Assembly (NCBI GenBank): GCA_016875225.1
Contig: VGRW01000002.1
Coordinates: forward strand, 58,889 to 122,888
Origin: Deltaproteobacteria bacterium
Lineage (GTDB): Bacteria > Myxococcota_A > UBA9160 > SZUA-336
Direction: 5' to 3'
DNA: 64,000 bases
The notes beneath the pieces were generated by a model. That model was not told where the DNA came from, did no database searches, and was given only the letters and a program-made list of their open reading frames with translations. This document shows positions 31,871-40,423 of the stretch, in pieces. The translations under genes were made by a program, and so were the position numbers. Position 1 is the stretch's first letter, and each line of letters starts with the position of its first letter.

Positions 31871-32631
31871 AACTTCGGCTCGCGCTTCTGCAGGAAGGCC
31901 GAGGTGCCCTCGACCATCTCGGGCGTGCCGCAGAGCTCGCCGAAGATCCGCGCCTCGCGCTCGATGCCATCGGCCAGCGGCAGGTCGAGGCCCTCGCGGA
32001 TCGCGCGCAGCGACGCCGCGAGCGCGCGCGGGCCGTTCTTCAGGCACTCGGCGAGGAACTGCCTCGCGCGCGGAAGCAGCGCGTCCGGCTCGACGACCTC
32101 GTTCACCAGGCCGATCGACAGCGCCCGCTCGGCCGAGATGTGGCCTCCGTGCAGGATCAGCTCGGTCGCGACTCCGCGGCCGACGAGTCGCGGCAGGCGC
32201 TGCGTGCCGGCGAAGCCCGGCAGGATGCCGAGCTTCACCTCGGGCTGGCCGAACTTCGCCTTCGTCGACGCGATCCGCACGTGGCAGGCGAGCGCGAGCT
32301 CCGTGCCCCCGCCGAGCGCGAAGCCGTTCACCGCCGCGACGACCGGCTTGTCGAGGTTCTCGATGCGCGCGAAGACGGCCTGCCCGCGGCGCGCGAACTC
32401 GAGGCCCGTGCGCGCGTCGAGACGCGCGATCTCGTCGATCGCCGCGCCCGCGACGAACGCCCGGCCGGCGCCGGTCACGATCGCGGCGCGGATGCCGGGC
32501 TCGCGCTCGACGCGCGCGATCGCCAGGTCGAGCTCGCCGAGCAGCCCGACCGAGAGCGAATTCAGCGACTCGGGCCGGTTGATCAGCAGCGTCGCGACCC
32601 CGTCCTCGCTCGAGAGCTCGACTTGCGCCAT
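31867..32631 (-). CDS. enoyl-CoA hydratase (crotonase family)
   Basis: A 254-residue crotonase. The oxyanion motifs FVAGAAIDEIA and NGFALGGGTELALACH are present, and both catalytic-Glu regions are intact (GGGTELAL and QPEVKLGILPGFAGTQRL), so a real hydratase acting in fatty acid or other acyl-CoA breakdown is likely. ATG at 32631 lies 5 bases after the stop of the sulfite/nitrite reductase gene on the same strand. Unlike the crotonase at 17.7 kb this one keeps canonical catalytic residues. A link to the neighbouring siroheme reductase is not obvious. Confidence 0.9.
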   Translation of the reverse strand: MAQVELSSEDGVATLLINRPESLNSLSVGLLGELDLAIARVEREPGIRAAIVTGAGRAFVAGAAIDEIARLDARTGLEFARRGQAVFARIENLDKPVVAAVNGFALGGGTELALACHVRIASTKAKFGQPEVKLGILPGFAGTQRLPRLVGRGVATELILHGGHISAERALSIGLVNEVVEPDALLPRARQFLAECLKNGPRALAASLRAIREGLDLPLADGIEREARIFGELCGTPEMVEGTSAFLQKREPKF

Positions 32632-32636
32632 CGAAG

Positions 32637-34409
32637 CTAGACCTCGACGCCGACGAGCGCGCGAAGCCGCTCGGGCGCGGTGCGGTGCAGGAATTCCCCG
32701 GCCGGCAGGCGCTCCGGATTCTCGTGCTTGATCGCGCGCAGCAGGCCGATCAGCACCGGCACCATCTGCTCCGACGAGATCTTCTCGTAGAGCACGTGCG
32801 CGATCCGCGTGCCCTCGCGCGAGCCGCCGACCGCGATCATGTGCGCGTTCTTGCCGAAGCCCGTGACGCCGATCTCGGCCGAAGGCGGGCGCGAGCAGTG
32901 ATTCGGACAGCCGGCCATGCGCACCACCACGTCGACGTCGCCGAGCCCGGCGGCCTCGACCGCATCGCACAGACCGGGAACCGCGCGCTCCGCCTCGGTC
33001 ATCGCGAGCCCGCAGGTCGGAAGCGCCGGGCAGCCGAACGCCTGCCTGCGGAAGAGCGAGATCGCGCCGGCGGGCCGGACGCCGTGCGCCGCCAGCGTGG
33101 CGTCGACGAACGCGCGCCTCGTGGCGGGCACGTGCGTGAGCAGCAGGTCCTGGTTGCAGGACACGCGCACGCAGACCTCGGGAAGCTCCGCCAGCACCGC
33201 GCCGACCGCCGAGCGCATCCGACACGAGTCCGTGTCGCGCACGCGGCCGCTCTCGACCGGAATGCCGAGGAAGAAGCGCTCGTCGCCGACCTCGCGGTGC
33301 CAGCCGTGCCAGAAGCGGTTGGGCGGGATCGGCTGCGGGGCCGCGTCCTTCAGATCGAGCCCGAAGCGCTCGCGCAGCTCGGCTTTCACGCGCTCGACGC
33401 CCAGGCGCCGGATCGTGAACTTCCAGCGCGCCATGCGCCGATCGCCGCGATCGCCGTGGTCGCGCTGCAGCATGGCGATCGCGCGTGTCGCGGCCACGAC
33501 CTGCTCTCTCGGCACCCGGCCGAGGTAGAGCGCGAGCAGCGCGCGGGTCTGCGGGTTTCCGTGCGTCGTGCCCAGACCCCCGCCACCGTACAGGTCGTAC
33601 TCCTGCGCGATCGCGCCGCCGTCGACGACCGGCAGGAAGGCCACGTCGTTGGTCAGTGCGTCGACGGAGTTGTCGTGCGCGTGCGCGAACGCGACCTTGA
33701 ACTTGCGGGGCAGGTACTGGCGGCCGTAGATCGGCTCGTCGCTCGTGATCGGCGTCTCGATCTTGCCCGCCTCGTCGGTGAGGAAGATCTGGTAGTAGGC
33801 CGAGGAGCGCGGGGCCAGCTCCATCGCGACCGCGTAGGCGAGCTCGCGCGAGCGGAGCGGCAGCTCGGGGATCAGGTCGTCGACCGGCGAGCAGAGCGTG
33901 TTGCGGTTCACGTCGCCGCACGCCGCGATCGTCGACATCTGGTAGCCGTTGTTCGGGTAGTCCTGGCCGAGGAAGCGCACCAGCGCCCCGAGATACGGCG
34001 CCTTCACGTGGTGGAACTGGATCGCCTGACGCGTGGTCAGCCGCAGCGTTCCGTCGCCGAAGCGATCCGCCGCCTCGCAGAGCGCGCGGAACTGCGCGCC
34101 GGTGAGCTCGCCGCCCGCGGGCACGCGCATTCGCACCATGAAGATGTAGTCGTGCGTCTTGCGGCCATCGACGCGCTCCTGCTGCTTGTAGATCCCGAAG
34201 TGCTTCGAGATCTCCTTGGCCTCACCGGAGAGCGTCGCGGCGCGCCCCGCCGCCATGTCGTCGAGCTCGGAGCGAAAGCTGTGCTTCGTCTTGCCGGCGA
34301 CCCAGAACAGCCCCTCGCTCTCGAGCTTCAGCCGCTCGTTCTTCGACATCTCGTCGAGCGGCGAGTCGGCGAGCGTGACGGCCTTGGGGGGGGAGGCGTC
34401 CTTGGACAT
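32637..34409 (-). CDS. siroheme- and 4Fe-4S-dependent sulfite/nitrite reductase
   Basis: A 590-residue ferredoxin-type sulfite or nitrite reductase with the duplicated NIR/SIR fold. The cluster-siroheme ligands are C460 and C466 (CPALPTC) and C501 and C505 (CPNHC), the family pattern Cx5C...Cx3C. The siroheme-binding regions RLTTRQAIQFHHVK and CGDVNRNTLCSP in the first half are also present. It reduces sulfite to sulfide or nitrite to ammonium with six electrons. No cysteine or nitrate genes are near, so which substrate is used cannot be said; the CysI-like N-terminus slightly favours sulfite. A good promoter precedes it. Confidence 0.9.
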   Translation of the reverse strand: MSKDASPPKAVTLADSPLDEMSKNERLKLESEGLFWVAGKTKHSFRSELDDMAAGRAATLSGEAKEISKHFGIYKQQERVDGRKTHDYIFMVRMRVPAGGELTGAQFRALCEAADRFGDGTLRLTTRQAIQFHHVKAPYLGALVRFLGQDYPNNGYQMSTIAACGDVNRNTLCSPVDDLIPELPLRSRELAYAVAMELAPRSSAYYQIFLTDEAGKIETPITSDEPIYGRQYLPRKFKVAFAHAHDNSVDALTNDVAFLPVVDGGAIAQEYDLYGGGGLGTTHGNPQTRALLALYLGRVPREQVVAATRAIAMLQRDHGDRGDRRMARWKFTIRRLGVERVKAELRERFGLDLKDAAPQPIPPNRFWHGWHREVGDERFFLGIPVESGRVRDTDSCRMRSAVGAVLAELPEVCVRVSCNQDLLLTHVPATRRAFVDATLAAHGVRPAGAISLFRRQAFGCPALPTCGLAMTEAERAVPGLCDAVEAAGLGDVDVVVRMAGCPNHCSRPPSAEIGVTGFGKNAHMIAVGGSREGTRIAHVLYEKISSEQMVPVLIGLLRAIKHENPERLPAGEFLHRTAPERLRALVGVEV

Positions 34410-34418
34410 GGGCAGGCG

Positions 34419-34447
34419 ACCTTACCCTGTTGAGGCTGGCCGGGCAA
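34419..34447 (-). promoter_or_regulatory. promoter of the siroheme reductase gene
   Basis: On the minus strand TTGCCC (34447-34442), a 17-base spacer and TAAGGT (34424-34419) form a plausible -35/-10 pair ending 9 bases before ATG 34409. A transcript would start almost at the ATG; no strong ribosome site is present. Confidence 0.45.
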
Positions 34448-34460
34448 AGGTCGTTTCAGA

Positions 34461-35894
34461 TCACTCGCGCGGGTCGCTGTCCCACTCGCCGGAGTCGATC
34501 ACGCGCACCAGCTTCATCCAGGGCACGCGGCGCTGGTCGCCGGCGATGTGGCCGACCAGGAGCAGGAAGTCCGTGCCGTCCAGCCGGCCGATCTCCCGCT
34601 CGAGCTGCTCCAGGCTCATCTTGCCGCGCGGGCAGAGCACCGGGCGCACGCCGTAGGGCAGGGCGAGCCGGCGCCAGGTCTCCTCGTAGCGGGTGGGGGC
34701 GACGGTCGGCACGCCCGGGCGTTGGCGCGAGAGCAGCCGCGCCGCGATCCCCCCGCGCGACCAGGTGACGATCGCTCGCGCGCCGCACTCGCGCGCGGTG
34801 CGCACGGCGGCCTGCGAGAAGACCACGAGCTCGCGCAGCTCGCCCGAGATCCCGTCGATCGGAACCTCGGCGTGGCTCGGGTAGGCGTCCTCGGTGGCGT
34901 CGATGATCCGGCTCATCGCGCGGCACGCGCGCACCGGGTCGGCGCCGATCGCGGTCTCGTCGGAGAGCATCACGGCGTCGGTTCCGTCGAGCACGGCGTT
35001 CGCGACGTCGGTGATCTCGGCGCGCGTCGGCCGCGGCGCGGTCACCATCGACTGCAGCATCTGCGTTGCGGTGATCGCGGGCCGCCCCGCGCGGATCGCC
35101 GCCTGCACGATCCGCTTCTGCTCGATCGGCACGCGCTCGAACGGGATCTCGAGCGAGAGGTCGCCGCGGGCGATCATCACCGCGTCCGCGCGCGCGAGGA
35201 TCGCCTCCAGGTTCTCCAGCGCGAGCTTCGTCTCGATCTTCGCGACCAGCGGCGTCGGTCGACCCAGGCTCTTCAGCACCCGGCGCACCGTCGAGATGTC
35301 GTCCTCGGTGCGCACGTACGAGACGCCCACCAGGTCGACGCCGAGCTCGACGCCGAGCTCCAGATCGCGCAGGTCCTTCTCCGCCAGGATCGGCCGCGCC
35401 GAGAGCCCGCCGGGCGCGTTCACGCCCTTGCCGCTGGTGATCGTGCCGCCCACCACGACGCGGCAGTGGATCTCGCTCGCGTCGACGTCCAGAACCTCGA
35501 GCTCGACCGCGCCGTCGCCGAGCAGGATCGGGCCGCCCGGCCGCGCCTCCTGCGCCAGGTACTCGTCGGGGACCGGCAGCGTGCGCGCATCACCCTTGGC
35601 AAGCCCGCAGCCCAGCGTGACCAGCGCCCCGGTCTCGAGCGCGAGCGTCGCCGGCTCGAGCTCTCCGAGGCGGATTTTGGGGCCCGAGAGATCCTGCAGC
35701 ACCGCCACCGGCCGCCCGCTGGCCAGCGACGCCTCCCGCACGCGTGCCACGGTCTCGCGGTGCTCCGCCTCGGTGCCGTGGGCGAAGTTGATCCGAGCCA
35801 CGCTCATGCCCGCGTCGATCAGACCCCGCAGGGTCGCGTTCGAGCGCGTGGCGGGCCCGAGAGTGCAGACGATCCGTACCGCACGAGTGCGCAT
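34461..35894 (-). CDS. pyk: pyruvate kinase
   Basis: Glycolytic enzyme that transfers phosphate from PEP to ADP. The 477-residue protein has the N-terminal TLGPATRSNATL and MSVARINFAHG, the B-domain, the active-site Lys in VAKIETKLALEN, the metal segment MIARGDLSLEIP, and the family signature IEQKRIVQAAIRAGRPAITATQML; ALSDET-like motif VMLSDETA and a C-terminal regulatory domain follow. ATG at 35894 has a GGGAG ribosome site. It is divergent from the class I aldolase gene across a 129-base gap, pairing two glycolytic enzymes. Downstream, 51 bases separate it from the siroheme reductase on the same strand. Confidence 0.94.
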   Translation of the reverse strand: MRTRAVRIVCTLGPATRSNATLRGLIDAGMSVARINFAHGTEAEHRETVARVREASLASGRPVAVLQDLSGPKIRLGELEPATLALETGALVTLGCGLAKGDARTLPVPDEYLAQEARPGGPILLGDGAVELEVLDVDASEIHCRVVVGGTITSGKGVNAPGGLSARPILAEKDLRDLELGVELGVDLVGVSYVRTEDDISTVRRVLKSLGRPTPLVAKIETKLALENLEAILARADAVMIARGDLSLEIPFERVPIEQKRIVQAAIRAGRPAITATQMLQSMVTAPRPTRAEITDVANAVLDGTDAVMLSDETAIGADPVRACRAMSRIIDATEDAYPSHAEVPIDGISGELRELVVFSQAAVRTARECGARAIVTWSRGGIAARLLSRQRPGVPTVAPTRYEETWRRLALPYGVRPVLCPRGKMSLEQLEREIGRLDGTDFLLLVGHIAGDQRRVPWMKLVRVIDSGEWDSDPRE

Positions 35895-36023
35895 CCATCT
35901 CCCGCTACGGCGCGGCATGGGCTTTGCTTGATCCCGAACGGGACAGCGGCCGCGCCGGATTCGATGGGATAACATGCCCGCGATTCTTCCGGGCGCGAGC
36001 CTTGGAAACCTGGAGGCCACAGC
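35895..36023. promoter_or_regulatory. divergent regulatory region between pyk and the aldolase gene
   Basis: The largest gap in the window at 129 bases. It contains the pyk ribosome site at one end and TGGAGG for the aldolase at the other. A TAACAT hexamer (35970-35975) could be a plus-strand -10 box; no clear -35 or operator repeat is visible. Shared control of the two glycolytic genes is possible but unproven. Confidence 0.35.
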
Positions 36024-36944
36024 GTGACGACCAAACGTGTGAAGGAAATTCTCTCCTGGTACAGCGCCGACAACGCGGGCACGAAGGCCAATCTGGCGCG
36101 GATGCTGAACCACGGACGGCTCGCCGGGACCGGCAAGATGGTGATCCTGCCGGTCGACCAGGGCTTCGAGCACGGGCCCGCGCGAAGCTTCGCGCCCAAT
36201 CCCGCGGGCTACGACCCGCGCTACCACTTCGAGCTTGCGATCGACGCGGGCTGCAACGCCTATGCGGCGCCGCTGGGCTTTCTCGAGGCCGGCGCGGCCG
36301 AGTTCGCGGGCGACGTGCCGATGATCCTGAAGCTGAACAACAGCGAGTCGCTCGCGAAGGGCGGCGAGCCGCTTCCCGCGATCACCGGCTCGGTGGACGA
36401 GGCGCTCCGGCTGGGCTGCGCGGCGATCGGCTTCACGATCTACCCCGGCTCGGGCGAGGCCAAGACCATGTACCGGCAGATCGCCGAGCTCACCGAGGAG
36501 GCCAAGCGCAAGGGGCTGGCCGTGGTGGTCTGGTCGTACCCGCGCGGCTCGAGCCTGTCCAAGGAGGGCGAGACCGCGATCGACGTCGCCGCCTACGCCG
36601 CGCAGATCGCCTGCCAGCTCGGCGCCCACGTCGTGAAGGTGAAGCCGCCCTCCGCGCACATCGAGCAGGCCGAGGCGAAGAAGGTCTACGAGAAGGAGAA
36701 GATCCCCGTCGCCACGCTCGCCGAGCGGGTGCGCCACGTGGTGCAGAGCGCGTTCGGCGGCCGGCGCATCGTGATCTTCTCGGGCGGCCCGGCGAAGGGG
36801 AAGCAGGAGATCCTGGACGAGATCCGCGGGCTGGCCGACGGCGGAGCGTTCGGCTCGATCATGGGCCGCAACTCCTTCCAGCGCCCGAAGACCGAGGCGA
36901 TCGAGCTGCTGCACGAGGTGATGGACATCTACGCGAACGCCTGA
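36024..36944 (+). CDS. fbaB: class I fructose-bisphosphate aldolase (DhnA / archaeal type)
   Basis: A 306-residue DeoC/FbaB-family aldolase that interconverts fructose-1,6-bisphosphate with GAP and DHAP using a Schiff-base lysine. Recognisable landmarks are ILPVDQGFEHGP, the NAYAAPLGFLEAG strand, LKLNNSESL, HVVKVKPPSA with the probable Schiff-base Lys, the phosphate loop IFSGGPAKGK and IMGRNSFQRP. The GTG start at 36024 follows a good TGGAGG site. Length and motifs match bacterial FbaB. It is divergent from pyk, consistent with central sugar metabolism, and the amidase starts 25 bases after its stop. Confidence 0.92.
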   Translation: MTTKRVKEILSWYSADNAGTKANLARMLNHGRLAGTGKMVILPVDQGFEHGPARSFAPNPAGYDPRYHFELAIDAGCNAYAAPLGFLEAGAAEFAGDVPMILKLNNSESLAKGGEPLPAITGSVDEALRLGCAAIGFTIYPGSGEAKTMYRQIAELTEEAKRKGLAVVVWSYPRGSSLSKEGETAIDVAAYAAQIACQLGAHVVKVKPPSAHIEQAEAKKVYEKEKIPVATLAERVRHVVQSAFGGRRIVIFSGGPAKGKQEILDEIRGLADGGAFGSIMGRNSFQRPKTEAIELLHEVMDIYANA

Positions 36945-36957
36945 GGCGATCCGGCCG

Positions 36958-36963
36958 TATACT
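36958..36963 (+). promoter_or_regulatory. candidate -10 box, possible leaderless start of the amidase gene
   Basis: TATACT, the same hexamer as before the FAH gene, ends 6 bases before ATG 36970. No Shine-Dalgarno sequence and no strong -35 are present. A transcript from this box would begin at the ATG. Confidence 0.4.
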
Positions 36964-36969
36964 GCGCGG

Positions 36970-38379
36970 ATGGACGATCCGCTCCGCCTCTCCCTGGTCG
37001 AGCTCACCAGCGCCCTCTCGGCTCGCAAGCTCTCGCCCGTCGAGCTGCTCTCGGCGGTGTTCCGCCGCTTGGACCAGCGCAACGCGGAGCTGAACGCGGT
37101 GGTCGCCATGTACGACCGCGACGCGCTCTTCGCGCAGGCGCGCGACGCAGAGGCGCGGATCGCGCGCGGCGAGGCGCGACCGCTCGAGGGCGTGCCGCTC
37201 GGGGTGAAGGACCTGGAGGACTGCGCGGGGCTGGTCACCTCGCACGGCTCGATCCCGTACCGCGAGAACCTGGCCACGCAGGACTCGGTGCAGGTCGCGC
37301 GGTTGCGAGGCGCGGGCGCGATCCCGATTGGCAAGACCAACGCGCCCGAGTTCGGCTACACGGCGATCACCAAGAACCTGATCTTCGGCGTGACCCGGAA
37401 CCCCTGGAACACGGCGCTCACGCCCGGCGGCTCGAGCGGCGGCTCGTCGGCCGCGCTCTCCGCCTGCCTTCTGCCGCTGGTCACCGCGAGCGACGGCGGT
37501 GGCTCGACGCGGATTCCCGGTAGCTTCGTCGGCGCGTTCGGATTGAAGCCCACGTTCGGCCGGATTCCCAACGAGTCGAAGAGTCTCTGGTCCTACGGCG
37601 ACACGGCGGTGCAGGGGCCGCTCACCAAGACGGTCGCGGACAACGCGTTGTATCTCGACGTCACTTCGGGTTACTCGCCCGAGGATCCGAGCTCACTGCC
37701 GCACCCGGGCTTCTCCTACCGGGCGAAGCTCGCCGACGGCGTGCCGCGAAAGCTTCGGATCGCCTACTCACCCGACCTGGGCTACGCCGTCGTGCAGTCC
37801 GACATCGCGCAGGCGGTGTACGACGCGGCGAAGCTCTTCGAGCGGCTCGGCCACGAGCTGGTCGAGATCAAGGGCGGCCCGCCGAAGATGGGGCAGGCCT
37901 GGGGAATGTGGGGCGCGTTCGAGCTCGCGGCCGCGAACCTGCAGCATCTTCCCGCGCGCGAGGCGGACTTCGGCCGCGCGGTGCTGGCCTCGATGAAGCT
38001 CGCCTGGCAGATGACACCGGAATGGTTCAGGGAGCAGGCGATGCGCCGGCTCGAGCTCTCGCGCTGGTGCAACGCGGTCTTCGCCGAGCACGATCTGCTG
38101 ATCACGCCGACGGTTCCGTTCGACCCGCCGCCCGCGAAGGGGCCGTTCCCGCTCGAGACCGAGGGCCGAGCGCAGCTCGACTGGGGCGTCGCGTCGTTCA
38201 CGATCCCGTTCAACCTGTCGCTGCACCCGGCGGCGTCGCTTCGCGTCGGGCTGTCGCGAGCCGGGCTTCCGATCGGGATGCAGCTCGTGGCCGAGCGACA
38301 CCGCGACGAGCTGGTGCTGCAGGCCGCGCACGCCTTCGAGCGCGAGCGTCCGTGGCACCCGCACTGGCCCGTGGCATAG
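36970..38379 (+). CDS. amidase-signature-family amidohydrolase
   Basis: A 469-residue amidase (AS family). The Ser-cisSer-Lys triad is recognisable as K80 in GVPLGVKDLED, the cis-Ser in the Gly/Ser-rich GGSSGGSSAAL (153-163) and the nucleophile S179 in DGGGSTRIPG. It hydrolyses a carboxamide, and could act on an aryl amide, cyclic imide or glutamyl amide; GatA is unlikely because gatB and gatC are absent. ATG at 36970 begins only 6 bases after a TATACT box. It is followed by rpiB after 10 bases. Confidence 0.9.
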   Translation: MDDPLRLSLVELTSALSARKLSPVELLSAVFRRLDQRNAELNAVVAMYDRDALFAQARDAEARIARGEARPLEGVPLGVKDLEDCAGLVTSHGSIPYRENLATQDSVQVARLRGAGAIPIGKTNAPEFGYTAITKNLIFGVTRNPWNTALTPGGSSGGSSAALSACLLPLVTASDGGGSTRIPGSFVGAFGLKPTFGRIPNESKSLWSYGDTAVQGPLTKTVADNALYLDVTSGYSPEDPSSLPHPGFSYRAKLADGVPRKLRIAYSPDLGYAVVQSDIAQAVYDAAKLFERLGHELVEIKGGPPKMGQAWGMWGAFELAAANLQHLPAREADFGRAVLASMKLAWQMTPEWFREQAMRRLELSRWCNAVFAEHDLLITPTVPFDPPPAKGPFPLETEGRAQLDWGVASFTIPFNLSLHPAASLRVGLSRAGLPIGMQLVAERHRDELVLQAAHAFERERPWHPHWPVA

Positions 38380-38389
38380 TCCGGCGATC

Positions 38390-38830
38390 ATGAGGATCGC
38401 GCTCGCCGCAGATCACGCGGGCTTCGAGTTCAAGGCGCGTCTCGCGCGGGAGCTCGGCCGGCTCGGCCACGACGTGACCGACTTCGGCACCGGCTCGACC
38501 GAGTCCTGCGACTACCCGGACCACGCGATCCCGGCCGCGCGAGCGGTCGCGGAGGGCAAGGCCGACCGCGCGATCCTGATCTGCACCAACGGGATCGGCA
38601 TGGCGATGACCGCGAACCGGATTCCCGGCGTACGCGCCGCGCTGATCTACAACGCGCGCACGGCCGTCATGACGCGCAAGCACCACGACTCGAACGCGCT
38701 CTGCCTGGGCGCGGGCGAGTTTCCGGCCGAAGAGCTGCTCGCCTGGGTCCGGCTCTGGCTCGACACCGAGTTCGAGGGCGGCCGGCACGCGCGGCGCGTC
38801 GGCAAGTTCGAAGCGCTGGACGAGCCTTGA
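38390..38830 (+). CDS. rpiB: ribose-5-phosphate isomerase B
   Basis: A 146-residue RpiB/LacAB isomerase that interconverts ribose-5-phosphate and ribulose-5-phosphate. It starts MRIALAADHAGFEFK, has the DYPDHA segment, and the catalytic Cys lies in LICTNGIGMAMTANR, where E. coli has a GT-rich loop. The alternative allose-6-phosphate role of some RpiB proteins is possible. The stop overlaps the alkaline phosphatase start as TTGA. It lies 10 bases after the amidase gene and may share its promoter. Confidence 0.92.
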   Translation: MRIALAADHAGFEFKARLARELGRLGHDVTDFGTGSTESCDYPDHAIPAARAVAEGKADRAILICTNGIGMAMTANRIPGVRAALIYNARTAVMTRKHHDSNALCLGAGEFPAEELLAWVRLWLDTEFEGGRHARRVGKFEALDEP

Positions 38831-40404
38831 TCGCGCGCGTCGCTCTCGCGGCTCTGGCTCTGCCGCTGGCTCTGCTCGGCGCGAGCGCGGCGCGCGCCGG
38901 CGACGTCGCTGCCGATGCCTCGTTTCGCGCCGGACGCGAGGCGCTATCGGCCGCGCGCGCCGAGGTCGGAGCAACCCGGCCCGCGCGGAACGTGATCCTG
39001 TTCGTCGGCGACGGAATGGGAATCGCGACCGTGACGGCCGCGCGCATCCGCGAAGGCCAGCTGCGCGGCGGGTCGGGCGAGGAGAATCTGCTCGAGTTCG
39101 AGCGACTGCCTTTCACCGCGCTCTCGAAGACCTACAACACCGACTTCCAGGTTCCCGACTCGGCCGGCACGATGACGGCGATGGTCTCGGGCGTGAAGAC
39201 GCGCGCGGGCGTGCTCGGCGTCGCCGAGAGCGTCGCGCGCGGCGACTTCGCGGCCAGCGCGGCCGGGAGCGTGCCGACGCTTCTCGAGCAGGCCGAGGAC
39301 CGCGGACTCTGGACGGGGGTCGTGACGACCACGACGATCACGCACGCGACGCCCGGCGCCTGTTACGCGCACACGCCCGATCGCAACTGGGAGGGCGACG
39401 CGAATCTGCCCGCCGCTGCGCGCGAGGCGGGCTTTCCGGACATCGCGCGGCAGCTCGTCGAGTTCGCGCACGGCGACGGGATCGAGGTCGCGCTCGGCGG
39501 CGGGCGCGCGTTCTTCCTGCCCGCGACGCAGGCCGACCCGGAGTACCCGCAGCAGAAGGGCGCGCGCGTGGATGGACGCGACCTGGTCGCAGAGTGGCGA
39601 TCGCGAAACCCCGGCGGTGTCTACGCCTGGAACGCGGATCAGCTTCTGGCGGTGGACGCGGCCAAGACGCCGAAGCTCTTCGGGCTCTTCGAGCCGAGCC
39701 ACATGAAGTTCGAAGAGGATCGCGCGACCGACGCTGCCGGCGAGCCGTCGCTCGCGCAGATGACCCGGAAGGCGATCGAGCTGCTCGAACGCGCGCCGAA
39801 AGGCTACTTCCTGATGGTCGAGGGCGGGCGGATCGATCACGCGCATCACGCGGGCAACGCCCGCCGCGCGCTCGGCGAGACGATCGAGCTCTCGAACGCG
39901 GTGCGGGTCGCTCGCGAGCTCACCGACCCCGCGACGACGCTGATCGTGGTCACGGCCGACCACAGTCACACGTTCACGATCTCGGGCTACCCGAAGCGCG
40001 GCAATCCGATCCTCGGCCTCGTCGTGGGCTCGTCCGGCGAGAGCCCGCTCGGCACGACGCCGGCGCCGGATCTCACCGGCCTGCCATACACGACGCTCGG
40101 CTACGCGAACGGCCCCGGCTACGTCGGCGCGAGCGACGCGCAGCCCGAGGGCCCCAAGCGCCTGCCGCACTTCGCCAAGAGATCGAGCGCGCCCAAGCTC
40201 GGCCGACCCGATCTCTCCGACGTGGACACGGAGTCGTCGCTGTATCTGCAGGAGGCGACGCTGCCGCTCGCCTCGGAGACGCACGGCGGCGAGGACGTTC
40301 CCGTCTACGCGGGCGGACCGAGCGCGGCGCTCTTCCACGGCTCTCGCGAGCAGAGCTTCATCTATCACGCGCTGGCGGCGGCGCTCGGCATCGCGTCGCC
40401 CTGA
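38827..40404 (+). CDS. exported alkaline phosphatase (PhoA-like)
   Basis: A 525-residue periplasmic alkaline phosphatase. The signal peptide is residues 1-24 (ends ARA). The first metal Asp is D62 in VGDGMG, the nucleophile is S112 in PDSAGTMTA, and later metal His motifs appear in GRIDHAHH, TADHSHTF and SETHGGEDV. It removes phosphate from monoesters to supply inorganic phosphate. The start is TTG at 38827 overlapping the rpiB stop as TTGA. No Pho box was noticed. The metal-site HGGEDVPV at the C-terminus is typical of the large alkaline phosphatase family. Confidence 0.92.
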   Translation: MIARVALAALALPLALLGASAARAGDVAADASFRAGREALSAARAEVGATRPARNVILFVGDGMGIATVTAARIREGQLRGGSGEENLLEFERLPFTALSKTYNTDFQVPDSAGTMTAMVSGVKTRAGVLGVAESVARGDFAASAAGSVPTLLEQAEDRGLWTGVVTTTTITHATPGACYAHTPDRNWEGDANLPAAAREAGFPDIARQLVEFAHGDGIEVALGGGRAFFLPATQADPEYPQQKGARVDGRDLVAEWRSRNPGGVYAWNADQLLAVDAAKTPKLFGLFEPSHMKFEEDRATDAAGEPSLAQMTRKAIELLERAPKGYFLMVEGGRIDHAHHAGNARRALGETIELSNAVRVARELTDPATTLIVVTADHSHTFTISGYPKRGNPILGLVVGSSGESPLGTTPAPDLTGLPYTTLGYANGPGYVGASDAQPEGPKRLPHFAKRSSAPKLGRPDLSDVDTESSLYLQEATLPLASETHGGEDVPVYAGGPSAALFHGSREQSFIYHALAAALGIASP

Positions 40405-40423
40405 CGCGCCGGATTCGCAGCGT

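Noticed and set aside
36970..38379. Assignment of the amidase as GatA of the Glu-tRNA amidotransferase
   Set aside because: No gatB or gatC adjacent, and the N-terminal and central segments differ from GatA although the amidase triad is present.
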